A DNA stretch of 64,000 bases, taken from contig NZ_CP138858.1 of the NCBI RefSeq assembly GCF_033878955.1, positions 3,437,001 through 3,501,000 on the forward strand, in the 5' to 3' direction. The notes beneath the pieces are model-generated. The model worked only from the letters and a program-made list of their open reading frames with translations, searched no databases and was not told where the DNA came from. Both the position numbers and the translations under genes were made by a program. Numbering within the stretch: the stretch's first letter is position 1; the number at the start of each line of letters is the position of its first letter. The DNA comes from Coraliomargarita algicola (GTDB taxonomy: Bacteria > Verrucomicrobiota > Verrucomicrobiia > Opitutales > Coraliomargaritaceae). Below are positions 38,484 through 46,859 of this stretch, piece after piece.

Positions 38484-39247
38484 GTTGGCCCAGTTATAGA
38501 AACCGTTATTTGCCTGCGATGACACGTGGGGCAATTGATACATTGCCGAATAAGGACAAAGCCTTTGTGGTCTTGCCAACTGGAGCGATTGAGCAACATG
38601 GTCCGCAACTACCTGTAGGTGTGGATGCACTGCTCGGGCAGATTTATTTAGACCGAGCGATGCCACTGCTGGCAGAAGATGCCCCCGTCTATGTGGCTCC
38701 GCCTATTCAGGCTGCCAAAAGTAATGAGCATACCGGATATCCAGGCACCTTGATACTGCACCGCGAATCGCTACGACAATTGATTGTGTCTGCGGGGCGT
38801 CAGCTTTCGGAGTGGGGATTCAAGCGTATGGGAGTTTTGAATACGCACGGTGGCAATATTTCAGTGATTAAAAGTGCACTGCGTGAGTTGAGTTTAGACT
38901 ATGGCATGGAAGTGCAAGTGCTCTCCTCTCCCTATGAAATTGACATCTGTGCCCGTGAGCGCGCCTACGGTATACATGCCAATGAGGTCGAGTCTTCGCT
39001 GATGTATGCGACCACCCCCGATATGGTGGACCCCGCGTCCGCTACCTGCTGTTGGACGGGCACTCTGGACGATCCTAAGATCTTAAAATCTGAATTCGCC
39101 CCCGCAACTTATGCGTGGAAGACTTTAGATATTTCACGTTCCGGAGTGGTGGGCGATGCCACCGTGGCCACCCGCGAGAAGGGCGAGCTCTGGATCTCAC
39201 GCGCCGCCGAGGCCCTCGCCGCGCGACTCACCGAATTAGTCAGTTAA
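38480..39247 (+). CDS. Creatininase-family hydrolase
   Basis: This 255-residue protein has an intact creatininase metal centre: LPTGAIEQHGPQLPVGVDAL (Glu, His, Asp ligands), NTHGGN and GIHANEVESSLM. The family hydrolyses cyclic amides and formamido bonds: creatinine, the formamidopyrimidine of riboflavin/F420 synthesis, scyllo-inosose derivatives and mycofactocin peptide. The substrate here is unknown. It overlaps its degenerate partner by 4 bp and precedes an exported amidohydrolase by 24 bp. Confidence 0.85.
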   Translation: MSWPSYRNRYLPAMTRGAIDTLPNKDKAFVVLPTGAIEQHGPQLPVGVDALLGQIYLDRAMPLLAEDAPVYVAPPIQAAKSNEHTGYPGTLILHRESLRQLIVSAGRQLSEWGFKRMGVLNTHGGNISVIKSALRELSLDYGMEVQVLSSPYEIDICARERAYGIHANEVESSLMYATTPDMVDPASATCCWTGTLDDPKILKSEFAPATYAWKTLDISRSGVVGDATVATREKGELWISRAAEALAARLTELVS

Positions 39248-39271
39248 ACTGAAGACCTCATTATAAAACCT

Positions 39272-40657
39272 ATGAAACCTACCATCACACGCACTGCAGT
39301 CCTGCTCGCTCTAGCGACAGGATCCATCGTTCACGCCTACCAGGTCCGCTCCGATATGATCCTCACTATGGCGGATGGGCAGGCGACGGTGATTGATGGT
39401 TATATGGAAGTCGGCGAAGATGGTCGCATCGTCGCGATCGAGGCGGGTGAGCCACCGGCATCTTCCTCCGAGGAGATCGTCGACGCGCGTGGGCGTATTG
39501 TGATGCCCGGTTTTGTTTCGGGGCACAATCACTTGTGGCAAAGTGCCTTTCGTGGACTTGGCGCGGATCAAGAACTCTATGGCTGGCTGAAGAGTCTACA
39601 TTGGACCTTCGGCCGGCATTTTGAGACCGGCGACATGTATGCCTTTACCTTGCATGGAGCTCTCGATCAGATGGTCAATGGCATCACCACTACGCTGAAT
39701 CATTCGCAAACAATCGCTCCCAGCTACGAGGATTATATGGAGCAATTTGCGGCAGAGATGGATGCCGGACAGCATTTCATCTACAGCTATGTGCTCGATT
39801 CCGATGAGCCCGATGTTGAGGCTCGTAAAGCAAAACTGGTCGATTTGATTGCAGAGACCGAGGCTCTGCTCGACGGGCATCCTTGTCTGGGTTTTGGCTT
39901 ACATGGAGTGGGCATTTATCGCGGCGCCGATAAAATGAGTGAAGAAGTCTCCGTGGCTAAAGAGTTGGGGCTCGATATGCAGGTTCACTACCTGGAAGAG
40001 AAGGCGGAATCACTTAAATCCGGACAATCTAACTTCCAGGCGATGAAAGAGGGGGGTGCCGTCTGGGATGGCCTGGTATATGCTCATTTTATACATGTGA
40101 CGGATGAGATCCTTAATGTGTCGGCTGCGGCAGGTGCGAAGATGATCTGGAATCCACTTTCGAACGGACGTTTGGCTTCAGGCCTGGCGGATGTTCCACG
40201 TTATATAGATCAGGGGTTGCAAGTCGGCCTGGGGGTGGATGGCGCCGCCAGCGCCGACATTGCGGATCCCTTTCAGAATATGCGAATGGGCATGTATGCA
40301 CTCCGTATGCGTGATTCCGATGCCGGAATCATGAGCTGCTATCAGATCTTAGAGATGCACACCTTAAAGACGGCCGAAGTGCTGGAGGTTGAGGATCAAG
40401 TGGGCAGTTTGGCACCGGGGAAGTATGCGGACTTTTTAATCATCGATCCCGTTTCTCCGGTCTTTGACCCATACGCCACTTTAGTTTTTGCCAGTGATGC
40501 TTCGAATATTGAGAGCGTTTGGGTGCGCGGAGTGAAGCAAGTGGAAGCCGGTGAAGTCTTAAAACATGATCTGCCCGAATTGCGCAGTGAGGTCGCAGAA
40601 CGCGTGGCACGTATCGCAGCGGCAGCGAAGAATACCAAGCCTGAAGATCACATGTAG
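39272..40657 (+). CDS. Exported amidohydrolase, AtzA/TrzN/SsnA-like (paralogue 2)
   Basis: This 461-residue paralogue of the gene at 18109 has signal peptide MKPTITRTAVLLALATGSI through VHAYQV, then MPGFVSGHNHLWQSAFRG (HxH), MQVHYLEEK, YAHFIHVTD and GLGVDGAASADIADPF holding the remaining metal ligands. WNPLSNGRLASGLADV is shared with paralogue 1. Both lack recognisable membrane anchors, so they are probably soluble periplasmic enzymes. The last gene of the plus-strand run, it is followed by the 88-bp array. Confidence 0.82.
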   Translation: MKPTITRTAVLLALATGSIVHAYQVRSDMILTMADGQATVIDGYMEVGEDGRIVAIEAGEPPASSSEEIVDARGRIVMPGFVSGHNHLWQSAFRGLGADQELYGWLKSLHWTFGRHFETGDMYAFTLHGALDQMVNGITTTLNHSQTIAPSYEDYMEQFAAEMDAGQHFIYSYVLDSDEPDVEARKAKLVDLIAETEALLDGHPCLGFGLHGVGIYRGADKMSEEVSVAKELGLDMQVHYLEEKAESLKSGQSNFQAMKEGGAVWDGLVYAHFIHVTDEILNVSAAAGAKMIWNPLSNGRLASGLADVPRYIDQGLQVGLGVDGAASADIADPFQNMRMGMYALRMRDSDAGIMSCYQILEMHTLKTAEVLEVEDQVGSLAPGKYADFLIIDPVSPVFDPYATLVFASDASNIESVWVRGVKQVEAGEVLKHDLPELRSEVAERVARIAAAAKNTKPEDHM

Positions 40658-40670
40658 GCGTGAGTGCGTC

Positions 40671-41003
40671 GCGCCTGCCGATAGCTCCAATCCTTAGGAT
40701 TGAAGATACGTAGCCTCGGTTCTTTGAACCGGGGAGCGTAGGTCGGACGATCTGTCTCGCGCCTGCCGATAGCTCCAATCCCCAGGATTGAAGATACGTG
40801 GCCTAGGTTCTTCGAACCGGGGAGCGTTGGTCGGGCGATCTGTCTTGTGCCTGCCGATAGCTCCAATCCCCAGGATTGAAGATACGTGGCCTAGGTTCTT
40901 TGAACCGGGGAGCGTTGGTCGGGCGATCTGTCTTGCGCCTGCCGACAGCTCCAATCCTTAGGATTGAAGATACGTGGCCTCGGTTCTTTGAGCCGGGGAG
41001 CAA
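40671..41003. repeat. 88-bp tandem repeat with two hairpins per unit
   Basis: The landmark GCGCCTGCCGATAGCTCC recurs at 40671, 40759, 40847 (GTGCC variant) and 40935, an exact 88-bp period, with the fourth unit truncated near 41003. Each unit contains CCAATCCTTAGGATTG (or CCCAGG variant), a short palindrome, and CGGTTCTTTGAACCG, a 6-bp stem. Compensating changes keep the stems (TTCGAA in one unit). It lies between convergent genes and could serve as a transcription end or repeat-expansion site. Confidence 0.9.
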
Positions 41004-41104
41004 AAAGCGGTAGTAAAACCCAATGTCGCTTTGCCCTCCAATCTGTTGGTGCGGCACAAGGCCGTGTCCTCTTATGCCTGATTCCTTCTTTACGGCTTTT
41101 CGTT

Positions 41105-42682
41105 TTATGCCTTGTCCGGATGCTCGGGCTGGAGTTCTTTAGACCAGATTTCTTCGCCGATTCGATTGAAGTGACGGACGGTCAGCGCTTGCGTCTTACC
41201 GTCGATTTCCATTTCTCCGAAAAACTGGAGGCCTTCGGAAGGTGGCGTGAAGGGGGCCATTCCTTCGGGGATGCCGGTGAATTTGACCTCGGGGCCGAAG
41301 GTGCCATCGAGCGGGTTGGGGCCGAAGTTACCTGCATGTAGTGGGCCGCTGACAAATTCCCAGAAGGGTTTAAAGTCTTTGAAGCTGGCCTTGGCGGGAT
41401 TGTAATAGTGTGACGCGCAGTAGTGAACGTCGGCGGTGATGAAGTGCACGTTGGTGATGTCTTCGCGCGCGATGTTTTGGAACAGGTCGGCCAGTTCCAG
41501 TTCGCGGCCGAGGGGGGCGCCGTGATCGCCGTTCGCTCCATTTTCGTAGATTTCTTTGCCCCATTCGGCGACGACCAGTCCGATCGGCATGTCACTACAA
41601 ATAATCTTCCAAGTCGCCTTGGAGGCTTTGAGCTCGGCTTTGAGCCACTTGAGTTGGTCTGCACCTAGAAAAGCAGTTTCCTCGCTCTGTTGAGTCTGAT
41701 GATTGTAGCTGTTGGGGCCGCGGTAACTGCGTAGGTCGATCACGAATAGATCTAAGAGTGGGCCGCGGCTAATTTTGCGGTAAATGCGGCCGGGATCCGT
41801 GTCGTGAGGACGGATGGGATTGCAGTTGAAGAAGGCGGTCTTGGCATTGTGTGCGAGTTGCTTGACATCCTTTAGCGTATAGCGGTCGTCATCGAGTATT
41901 TCTTGCGGATACCAGTTGTTGACGACTTCGTGGTCATCCCACTGCTGGATCATCGGCACTTCGGCTTGTAAGGCTCGTAGGTGATCGTCCTGCAAATTGT
42001 AGTAGAAGTTTTGTCGAAAGTCGTCGGTGGATTCTGCGACGCGTGTTTTGGCTTCCATCAGTTGATTGCGCCAGATGCTGCCGTCGTCGAGTGTGACTTC
42101 GGAGGACATCGGGTTGTCGGCGTAGATCAAGTCGCCCGAGTTGACGAAAAAGTCCGGCTTGCGTGCGCGAATGGAGGCGAAGGTGAGCATACCTCCGTGG
42201 GCGGGATCGATGCCGAAGCCTTGTCCTGCAGTGTCGGCCGACCAGCAGAAGCGCACATCGCAGGCTTCAGTGGGCGCTGTCTTAAATTGTCCACTGCAGT
42301 GCTCGCTGCGCAGTTTGGGATCTTTCAACGATTGAAAATGAACGCGGTAGAAGTAACGGGTGTTGGGCAACAAACGCCTGACTAGGGTGTGCGCGTTATA
42401 ATCCGTTTGTTGGAGTGCGTGCCCCCCTTTGAGTGTTTCAACTTTTGAGAAATCGGGCAGGGTGCTGAGCTCGACCCACATCTGAGCACTCTGATTTGTT
42501 TTCGACCAGAGCACGGCACTCGTCGTATCGACATCACCACTGGCGGCTCCGTGCTTGAGTTGCGGTCTCAGTTTTTCCGATCCCAGTATCGCGGGCCCTT
42601 GACCGAAGGCGGACCAGGGAGAGAGGGCGATGCTTGCGGACACGCCAATCAGGCTGTTTTTTATGAAATGTCGTCGATTCAT
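41105..42682 (-). CDS. PhoD-family alkaline phosphatase/phosphodiesterase (Tat-exported)
   Basis: This 525-residue protein opens MNRRHFIKNSLIGVSASIAL, a twin-arginine-type signal (RRHFIK). The PhoD-like N-terminal domain (KHGAASGDVDTTSAVLWSKT) and metallophosphatase core (NSGDLIYADNPM, QQWDDHEVVNNW, FLGADQLKWLKAEL, ITADVHYC) are visible. The enzyme releases phosphate from phosphomono- or diesters in the periplasm. The gene overlaps the upstream MFS gene by 4 bp (ATGA). Its place in the island is unclear; it may process phosphorylated substrates. Confidence 0.88.
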   Translation of the reverse strand: MNRRHFIKNSLIGVSASIALSPWSAFGQGPAILGSEKLRPQLKHGAASGDVDTTSAVLWSKTNQSAQMWVELSTLPDFSKVETLKGGHALQQTDYNAHTLVRRLLPNTRYFYRVHFQSLKDPKLRSEHCSGQFKTAPTEACDVRFCWSADTAGQGFGIDPAHGGMLTFASIRARKPDFFVNSGDLIYADNPMSSEVTLDDGSIWRNQLMEAKTRVAESTDDFRQNFYYNLQDDHLRALQAEVPMIQQWDDHEVVNNWYPQEILDDDRYTLKDVKQLAHNAKTAFFNCNPIRPHDTDPGRIYRKISRGPLLDLFVIDLRSYRGPNSYNHQTQQSEETAFLGADQLKWLKAELKASKATWKIICSDMPIGLVVAEWGKEIYENGANGDHGAPLGRELELADLFQNIAREDITNVHFITADVHYCASHYYNPAKASFKDFKPFWEFVSGPLHAGNFGPNPLDGTFGPEVKFTGIPEGMAPFTPPSEGLQFFGEMEIDGKTQALTVRHFNRIGEEIWSKELQPEHPDKA

Positions 42683-44031
42683 GGGCCTTTGGTTTTTGCC
42701 TTCTTATTGTAGTAGATGACTGCTTGTGGATTGTCTGAGAGTAGTGAGAATATGAATACGATCGGACAGAGCACGGAGCAGGCGATGATGGCGATCGAGA
42801 AGGCGTCGGTTAGCTCGTAGCAGAGTCCGAACAAGTAGGGGCCGAGTGCACTGGTGACGATCATGACGCCCGTGACCCAACCATTGATTGCGCCCAGGTT
42901 TTTACGGCCGTAGAAGCGTGCCCATGGCACATTGACTAGAACCCCAAAGGAGCCCCAGGCGCAGCCGCTGCCCACAATGAAGCACCAGCGCCAAAAAGTG
43001 TCTGACAAGTGGTAAGCCCCGGCCAGTGAGAGCAGCTGAGCGATCACCATAAAGCTCAGCACATGCTTCATCTTTAAGCGTTCTGCATAGCTGCCGACGA
43101 GTATGGTGGTACCAATGTGAAAAAACGAGGAGGGGAGGAAGACGCCCACAGCAGCCTCGCGAGTCATGCCCAGCGAGTCACCAAGCCCAATGATATGGAA
43201 TGAAATACCAGTGCCGATCAAACCATTCAATGCCAAGCCGGCGACAAAATACCAAAATGTGCTGGTGCGCAGTGCTTCCGGAGCGGTAAATTCTTTGACG
43301 ATCGGCACTCTGATTTTACTGTCTTTGCGCTTGGAAGTCGACTGCTCCACTTCGACGCCACAGGCCTCTGGGCTGTCGCGAAAGAAGACGTAGGCCATCG
43401 TTGTCATGCCAAAGATGAAAATGCAGCCCAAAGTGATCCATGTGCGTTGCCAGCCGAGTGAAATAACAAATCCGTTCAGGAGTAAGGGGGCGGTTGAGAA
43501 GCTGAGCGAGAGCATGGTGCCATTGATGGCAGCGGCCCAACCACGCTTACCTTCGAACCATCGAAAGACCATGGAGCGGCAAGTCGTCATTGAGAAACTG
43601 ACACCCATCAAGCGGATGCCGGCAAACGAAATAAATATCAGGATAAAGGCGTAGGGGACCGAGGTCGTCTCCGCGCTCGGAAACATGGAATAAATTTGCC
43701 CGATGTAGCCGGTAAAGAGTAGGATGAGTCCCAGGCCGAAATAACTCAGGCAGCCCATGACTCGTGCGCCTAAGCGATCAATAAAGCGGCCAGCAATGGG
43801 CGCACATACGCCTGCAGCGATGGTGCCGAGAGTGTAGGCGAGCGCGAAACTGCTACGCTCAAGGTCCAGTGCGCCGATCATATCGTCGACAAACACACTC
43901 ATGCCCGGTGGGCTGCCTGGCACGGCAGAAATCATGCCGAGGGTGCCGACGACTAAAATGACCCAGCCGTAATAGCCGGGCCATTTTTTTATATCGAAAG
44001 GTCGATTGGGTTTGAAAGGGCGAAAATCCAT
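42679..44031 (-). CDS. MFS transporter, MCT/OFA-like
   Basis: This 450-residue protein has about twelve hydrophobic segments. GYYGWVILVVGTLGMISAVPGSPPG at the first helix and the GRFIDRLGARVMGCLSYFG loop resemble the monocarboxylate/oxalate-formate transporter group. It lies at the start of a two-gene unit with the PhoD gene (4-bp overlap). A carboxylate product or substrate of the island could be its cargo. Confidence 0.75.
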   Translation of the reverse strand: MDFRPFKPNRPFDIKKWPGYYGWVILVVGTLGMISAVPGSPPGMSVFVDDMIGALDLERSSFALAYTLGTIAAGVCAPIAGRFIDRLGARVMGCLSYFGLGLILLFTGYIGQIYSMFPSAETTSVPYAFILIFISFAGIRLMGVSFSMTTCRSMVFRWFEGKRGWAAAINGTMLSLSFSTAPLLLNGFVISLGWQRTWITLGCIFIFGMTTMAYVFFRDSPEACGVEVEQSTSKRKDSKIRVPIVKEFTAPEALRTSTFWYFVAGLALNGLIGTGISFHIIGLGDSLGMTREAAVGVFLPSSFFHIGTTILVGSYAERLKMKHVLSFMVIAQLLSLAGAYHLSDTFWRWCFIVGSGCAWGSFGVLVNVPWARFYGRKNLGAINGWVTGVMIVTSALGPYLFGLCYELTDAFSIAIIACSVLCPIVFIFSLLSDNPQAVIYYNKKAKTKGP

Positions 44032-44122
44032 AACAGCGCTACAGCACGTATTCAGCCGTAATACTGGTTACGGCAATAAATGCATCGCACTCATTACGCC
44101 CTGTCTAATGTGCTTCTTTGTT

Positions 44123-44581
44123 TTAGTGTAATTCGACCGTAACTTGAATTTCGACGGTAGCGTTATTAGGTAGTCCTGCTACGGATACGGCAGCACGTGC
44201 GTGCTTGCCCGCTTCGCCGAATACGGCTTCGAATAAATCCGAAGCACCATTGATCACCGATGGGCTCTTGCCGTAAGCGGGAATGGCACTGACATAGCCG
44301 CCCACATACAAGAACTGTTTGACTGCATCGAGTGTGCCAGTGATGTCGCGAATGGTTGCGAGCACATTCAAGGCGCACAGCTTCGCGGCGGCATAGCCCT
44401 CGTCCAAGTCGCGGGTGTCACCGATTTGGCCCTGCCACTTTTCACCGGTGGAACTAAAACTAATGACTCCAGCGAGAATCAGCATGTTACCCATGCGACG
44501 GTGTGTTAGGTAGTTGCCACCCGGTGTGGGTGCGGTGGGGAGAGTGATGCCGAGTTCGGCAAGTTTAGCTTCGGCGCTCAT
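44123..44581 (-). CDS. RidA/YjgF-family protein
   Basis: This 152-residue protein belongs to the RidA (YjgF/YER057c/UK114) family in its longer YjgH/TdcF-like variety: GVISFSSTGEKWQGQIG, CALNVLATIRDITGTLDAV, and AVSVAGLPNNATVEIQVTVE. RidA proteins hydrolyse reactive imines/enamines made by PLP or flavin enzymes. This variety often lacks the substrate-binding Arg; here the position corresponding to R-x-x-V reads ARAAVSVAGLP, so an Arg is present nearby. Imine products of the flavoproteins or deaminases would suit it. It is 7 bp after the DUF3891 gene. Confidence 0.82.
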   Translation of the reverse strand: MSAEAKLAELGITLPTAPTPGGNYLTHRRMGNMLILAGVISFSSTGEKWQGQIGDTRDLDEGYAAAKLCALNVLATIRDITGTLDAVKQFLYVGGYVSAIPAYGKSPSVINGASDLFEAVFGEAGKHARAAVSVAGLPNNATVEIQVTVELH

Positions 44582-44588
44582 GGTTTGC

Positions 44589-45410
44589 TTAGCTTTGAGA
44601 GACGGTGACGGTGACTAGTTCGATCGGTGCAGCCGCATAGGCCGCTTGAAACGCTTCCAAGCTGGAAGTGGCTTTTTTAGGCACACGACGGTAAGGCACT
44701 TTGAATACGACGGTCGGCTCGTCCAGTGGATAGGGGCTCAGTACGTAATGGTTATCGCCCTTTGGAATGAACTCGATTTCGGTCTCGCTGCCATCGCGCC
44801 GTGGGTGCGCGTGCTGCAGTTTGCTAGGCTTGGAGAATGCGACACCGACGTGGAGCGAGAAGCTGTCGCAAGCCTGTAGGAATTTAAATCCTGCGAGCAG
44901 GCACTCGTCTGTGAGGTAGGGGGCGATGTCGTCTTGTAACATCAGCCGCGCCTTGAGTTCCTCTTGTCGATTAATTTGTCCGTCGATGAATGCCTTGTGA
45001 AAGGCGCGATCTTCATCGTTCAATGTGGAGAGGTCTGCCTGAACTGTTAGCAGATTGACCGTGTGCATTGAGATCAAGATGGCCGAATACGGGTCACGCA
45101 GTGCGGCGACTTCGGTCGCTTGGCCACGCACACCTAGATAGTCGTGCAGATCAATTTCCTCGAATGCATCATAAGTGCCCACCAGCTCTTCGGAGAAGGC
45201 GCTGGGGTTCATCTCATGCGTGAGGAGTGGCAATGCATCGCGGTCATTCCAACTGTCGTCGTGACGTGCGGTGGCATCCAATATGTGGGTGAAAGGCTTA
45301 GGCGGTGCGAAGAAATCGTTCTTCCAATGCCGGGCAAATTCACCCGCGAGTGCGGCGTGGTCTGGATGGCTGAGCAAAAGCCAGTCGTTTTCCTGTTCAA
45401 TGCGAATCAT
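44589..45410 (-). CDS. DUF3891-family protein
   Basis: This 273-residue protein resembles DUF3891 (WLLLSHPDHAALAGEFARHW and ILDATARHDDSWNDRDALP, with HDDSW as a conserved His-Asp feature). The His-rich pattern hints at an HD-like metal centre, but no activity is established for the family. It is encoded 7 bp upstream of the RidA gene and is in the same orientation, suggesting a functional pair at the edge of the catabolic island. Confidence 0.72.
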   Translation of the reverse strand: MIRIEQENDWLLLSHPDHAALAGEFARHWKNDFFAPPKPFTHILDATARHDDSWNDRDALPLLTHEMNPSAFSEELVGTYDAFEEIDLHDYLGVRGQATEVAALRDPYSAILISMHTVNLLTVQADLSTLNDEDRAFHKAFIDGQINRQEELKARLMLQDDIAPYLTDECLLAGFKFLQACDSFSLHVGVAFSKPSKLQHAHPRRDGSETEIEFIPKGDNHYVLSPYPLDEPTVVFKVPYRRVPKKATSSLEAFQAAYAAAPIELVTVTVSQS

Positions 45411-45449
45411 TTTATATATGTGCTCTTGGTCAGTTGTCGTTGTGCGCGA

Positions 45450-46820
45450 TTAGATCTGTCCCTTGGATGCGCGGTTGGCGCTTTGCACGCGCTCTAGGAA
45501 ATCCTCATAGCGAGGTCCTGGCTCGAGTAAGACGACTCGTTGCAGTAGTGTGACGGCAGGTGAGTAGTCGCGTAGTGAGATCAGCATGCGTGCATGTTGA
45601 ACCAGTGCGTCGACACGTGTCTCTTCGACCTGTGCGGCTTGCTCATAGGAGAAGGCTGCGTCTTCGATGCGATCGAGTTCGCGTTGCAGGTTACCTAAGG
45701 TCAATAGCGCCTGACCGTTCATCGGGTCTTCCGCGACCAGTGCTTCTAGGATTGTGGAAGCCTGTTCGGTTTCACCCAGGCCCATGGCTGCTTGTGCTTG
45801 GAGTGTGAGGAAGGTGGATTGTTCTTTCGGACTGAGAGAGTCGAGTCGGCTCTTGGTCTTATCCAAATAGGTGGAGGCCTCGTTCCATAGACGGCGGCTT
45901 GCGAAGCTATGTGCGGGACGAATTAGACGTGCGGAACTGAGTGATTCTTGATCGGCGGCGAGGAGGTAATTCTCCAGTGCCATATCGGTCATGCCCTCAT
46001 TGAGGTAGATATCGCCCAGCAGGCCTAAGGAGGCGCCGTCGGCATTGCCCAAGCGTTTCAGGATCTCAAGGTTGGCGCTGGCCTTGGCCATGTCGTCCTC
46101 GCTCAGGAAGGCGTTGGCCTGCCATTTCCAATAGTTTTGGTTTTGGCTGTCTTCCAGAATCATTTCTTCCAGCATGCCGGCAGATTCTTTGTAAAGGTTC
46201 AGATCCATTAAGCAGCGGAGCTTGCCTTGTTGCCACTGTAAGCTGTCGGGTGCGAAGAGCAGTGCATTATCGTAAGCAGTCAGTGCGCTCTTAGGCTTCT
46301 CTAGATTCAAATAAGCGAGTCCCAGCGGGCCGTAGAGTGCGCCATCGGTGCCACCGAGTTCGAGGCCTTTCAGCAGAAAGGGAACCGCTTCTTCATAGCG
46401 ACCTTCATTGACCATGACCAATGCCAGGTTTTTGTAGGCGCGATAGAAATTAGGAAACTTGCGGATCGCGGTTTGATAGGAGCGAATCGCATTGGACACT
46501 TGGTTTTCTTGAGCGTAGAGATTGCCCAGGGTGTAGTCGAGTGCCGCGCTGGACTCGTTGGTGATTGCGGAGCGCAATTGTTGAATCGCCGCGTTGGCGT
46601 TGTTTTGCATCAAGGGCACCAATTGCTTGAAAATCTCTTGCTCGTCGGCAGTGATTTTTGGCGTGATCGATGTGTCGAAGCCGTAGCTGCCGAGGAAGCG
46701 ATTTTGAAATTCAGGATTGGTCCAGAGATTTTCGCTGAGTGGATAGTCTTGAGCGAGTAAGCCGCTGCTAAAAGGAGCAGCCATACTGGCGAGAATGGTA
46801 AGTAAGCGTGTGATTTTCAT
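45450..46820 (-). CDS. TPR-repeat protein of the TonB2-type module
   Basis: This 456-residue exported protein (signal MKITRLLTILASMAAPFSSG) has about ten tetratricopeptide-like repeats from residue 60 onward (ALDYTLGNLYAQENQ, FYRAYKNLALVMVNEGR, ALLTLGNLQRELDRIEDA). TPR proteins are the usual last member of DUF3450-ExbB-ExbB-ExbD-TonB-TPR clusters, where they are needed for TonB2-dependent uptake in Vibrio-type systems. It follows tonB by 39 bp. Confidence 0.82.
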   Translation of the reverse strand: MKITRLLTILASMAAPFSSGLLAQDYPLSENLWTNPEFQNRFLGSYGFDTSITPKITADEQEIFKQLVPLMQNNANAAIQQLRSAITNESSAALDYTLGNLYAQENQVSNAIRSYQTAIRKFPNFYRAYKNLALVMVNEGRYEEAVPFLLKGLELGGTDGALYGPLGLAYLNLEKPKSALTAYDNALLFAPDSLQWQQGKLRCLMDLNLYKESAGMLEEMILEDSQNQNYWKWQANAFLSEDDMAKASANLEILKRLGNADGASLGLLGDIYLNEGMTDMALENYLLAADQESLSSARLIRPAHSFASRRLWNEASTYLDKTKSRLDSLSPKEQSTFLTLQAQAAMGLGETEQASTILEALVAEDPMNGQALLTLGNLQRELDRIEDAAFSYEQAAQVEETRVDALVQHARMLISLRDYSPAVTLLQRVVLLEPGPRYEDFLERVQSANRASKGQI

Positions 46821-46859
46821 AAGCGCTCGTGGTTGAACAAAATGGATGATAAGAGTGGT

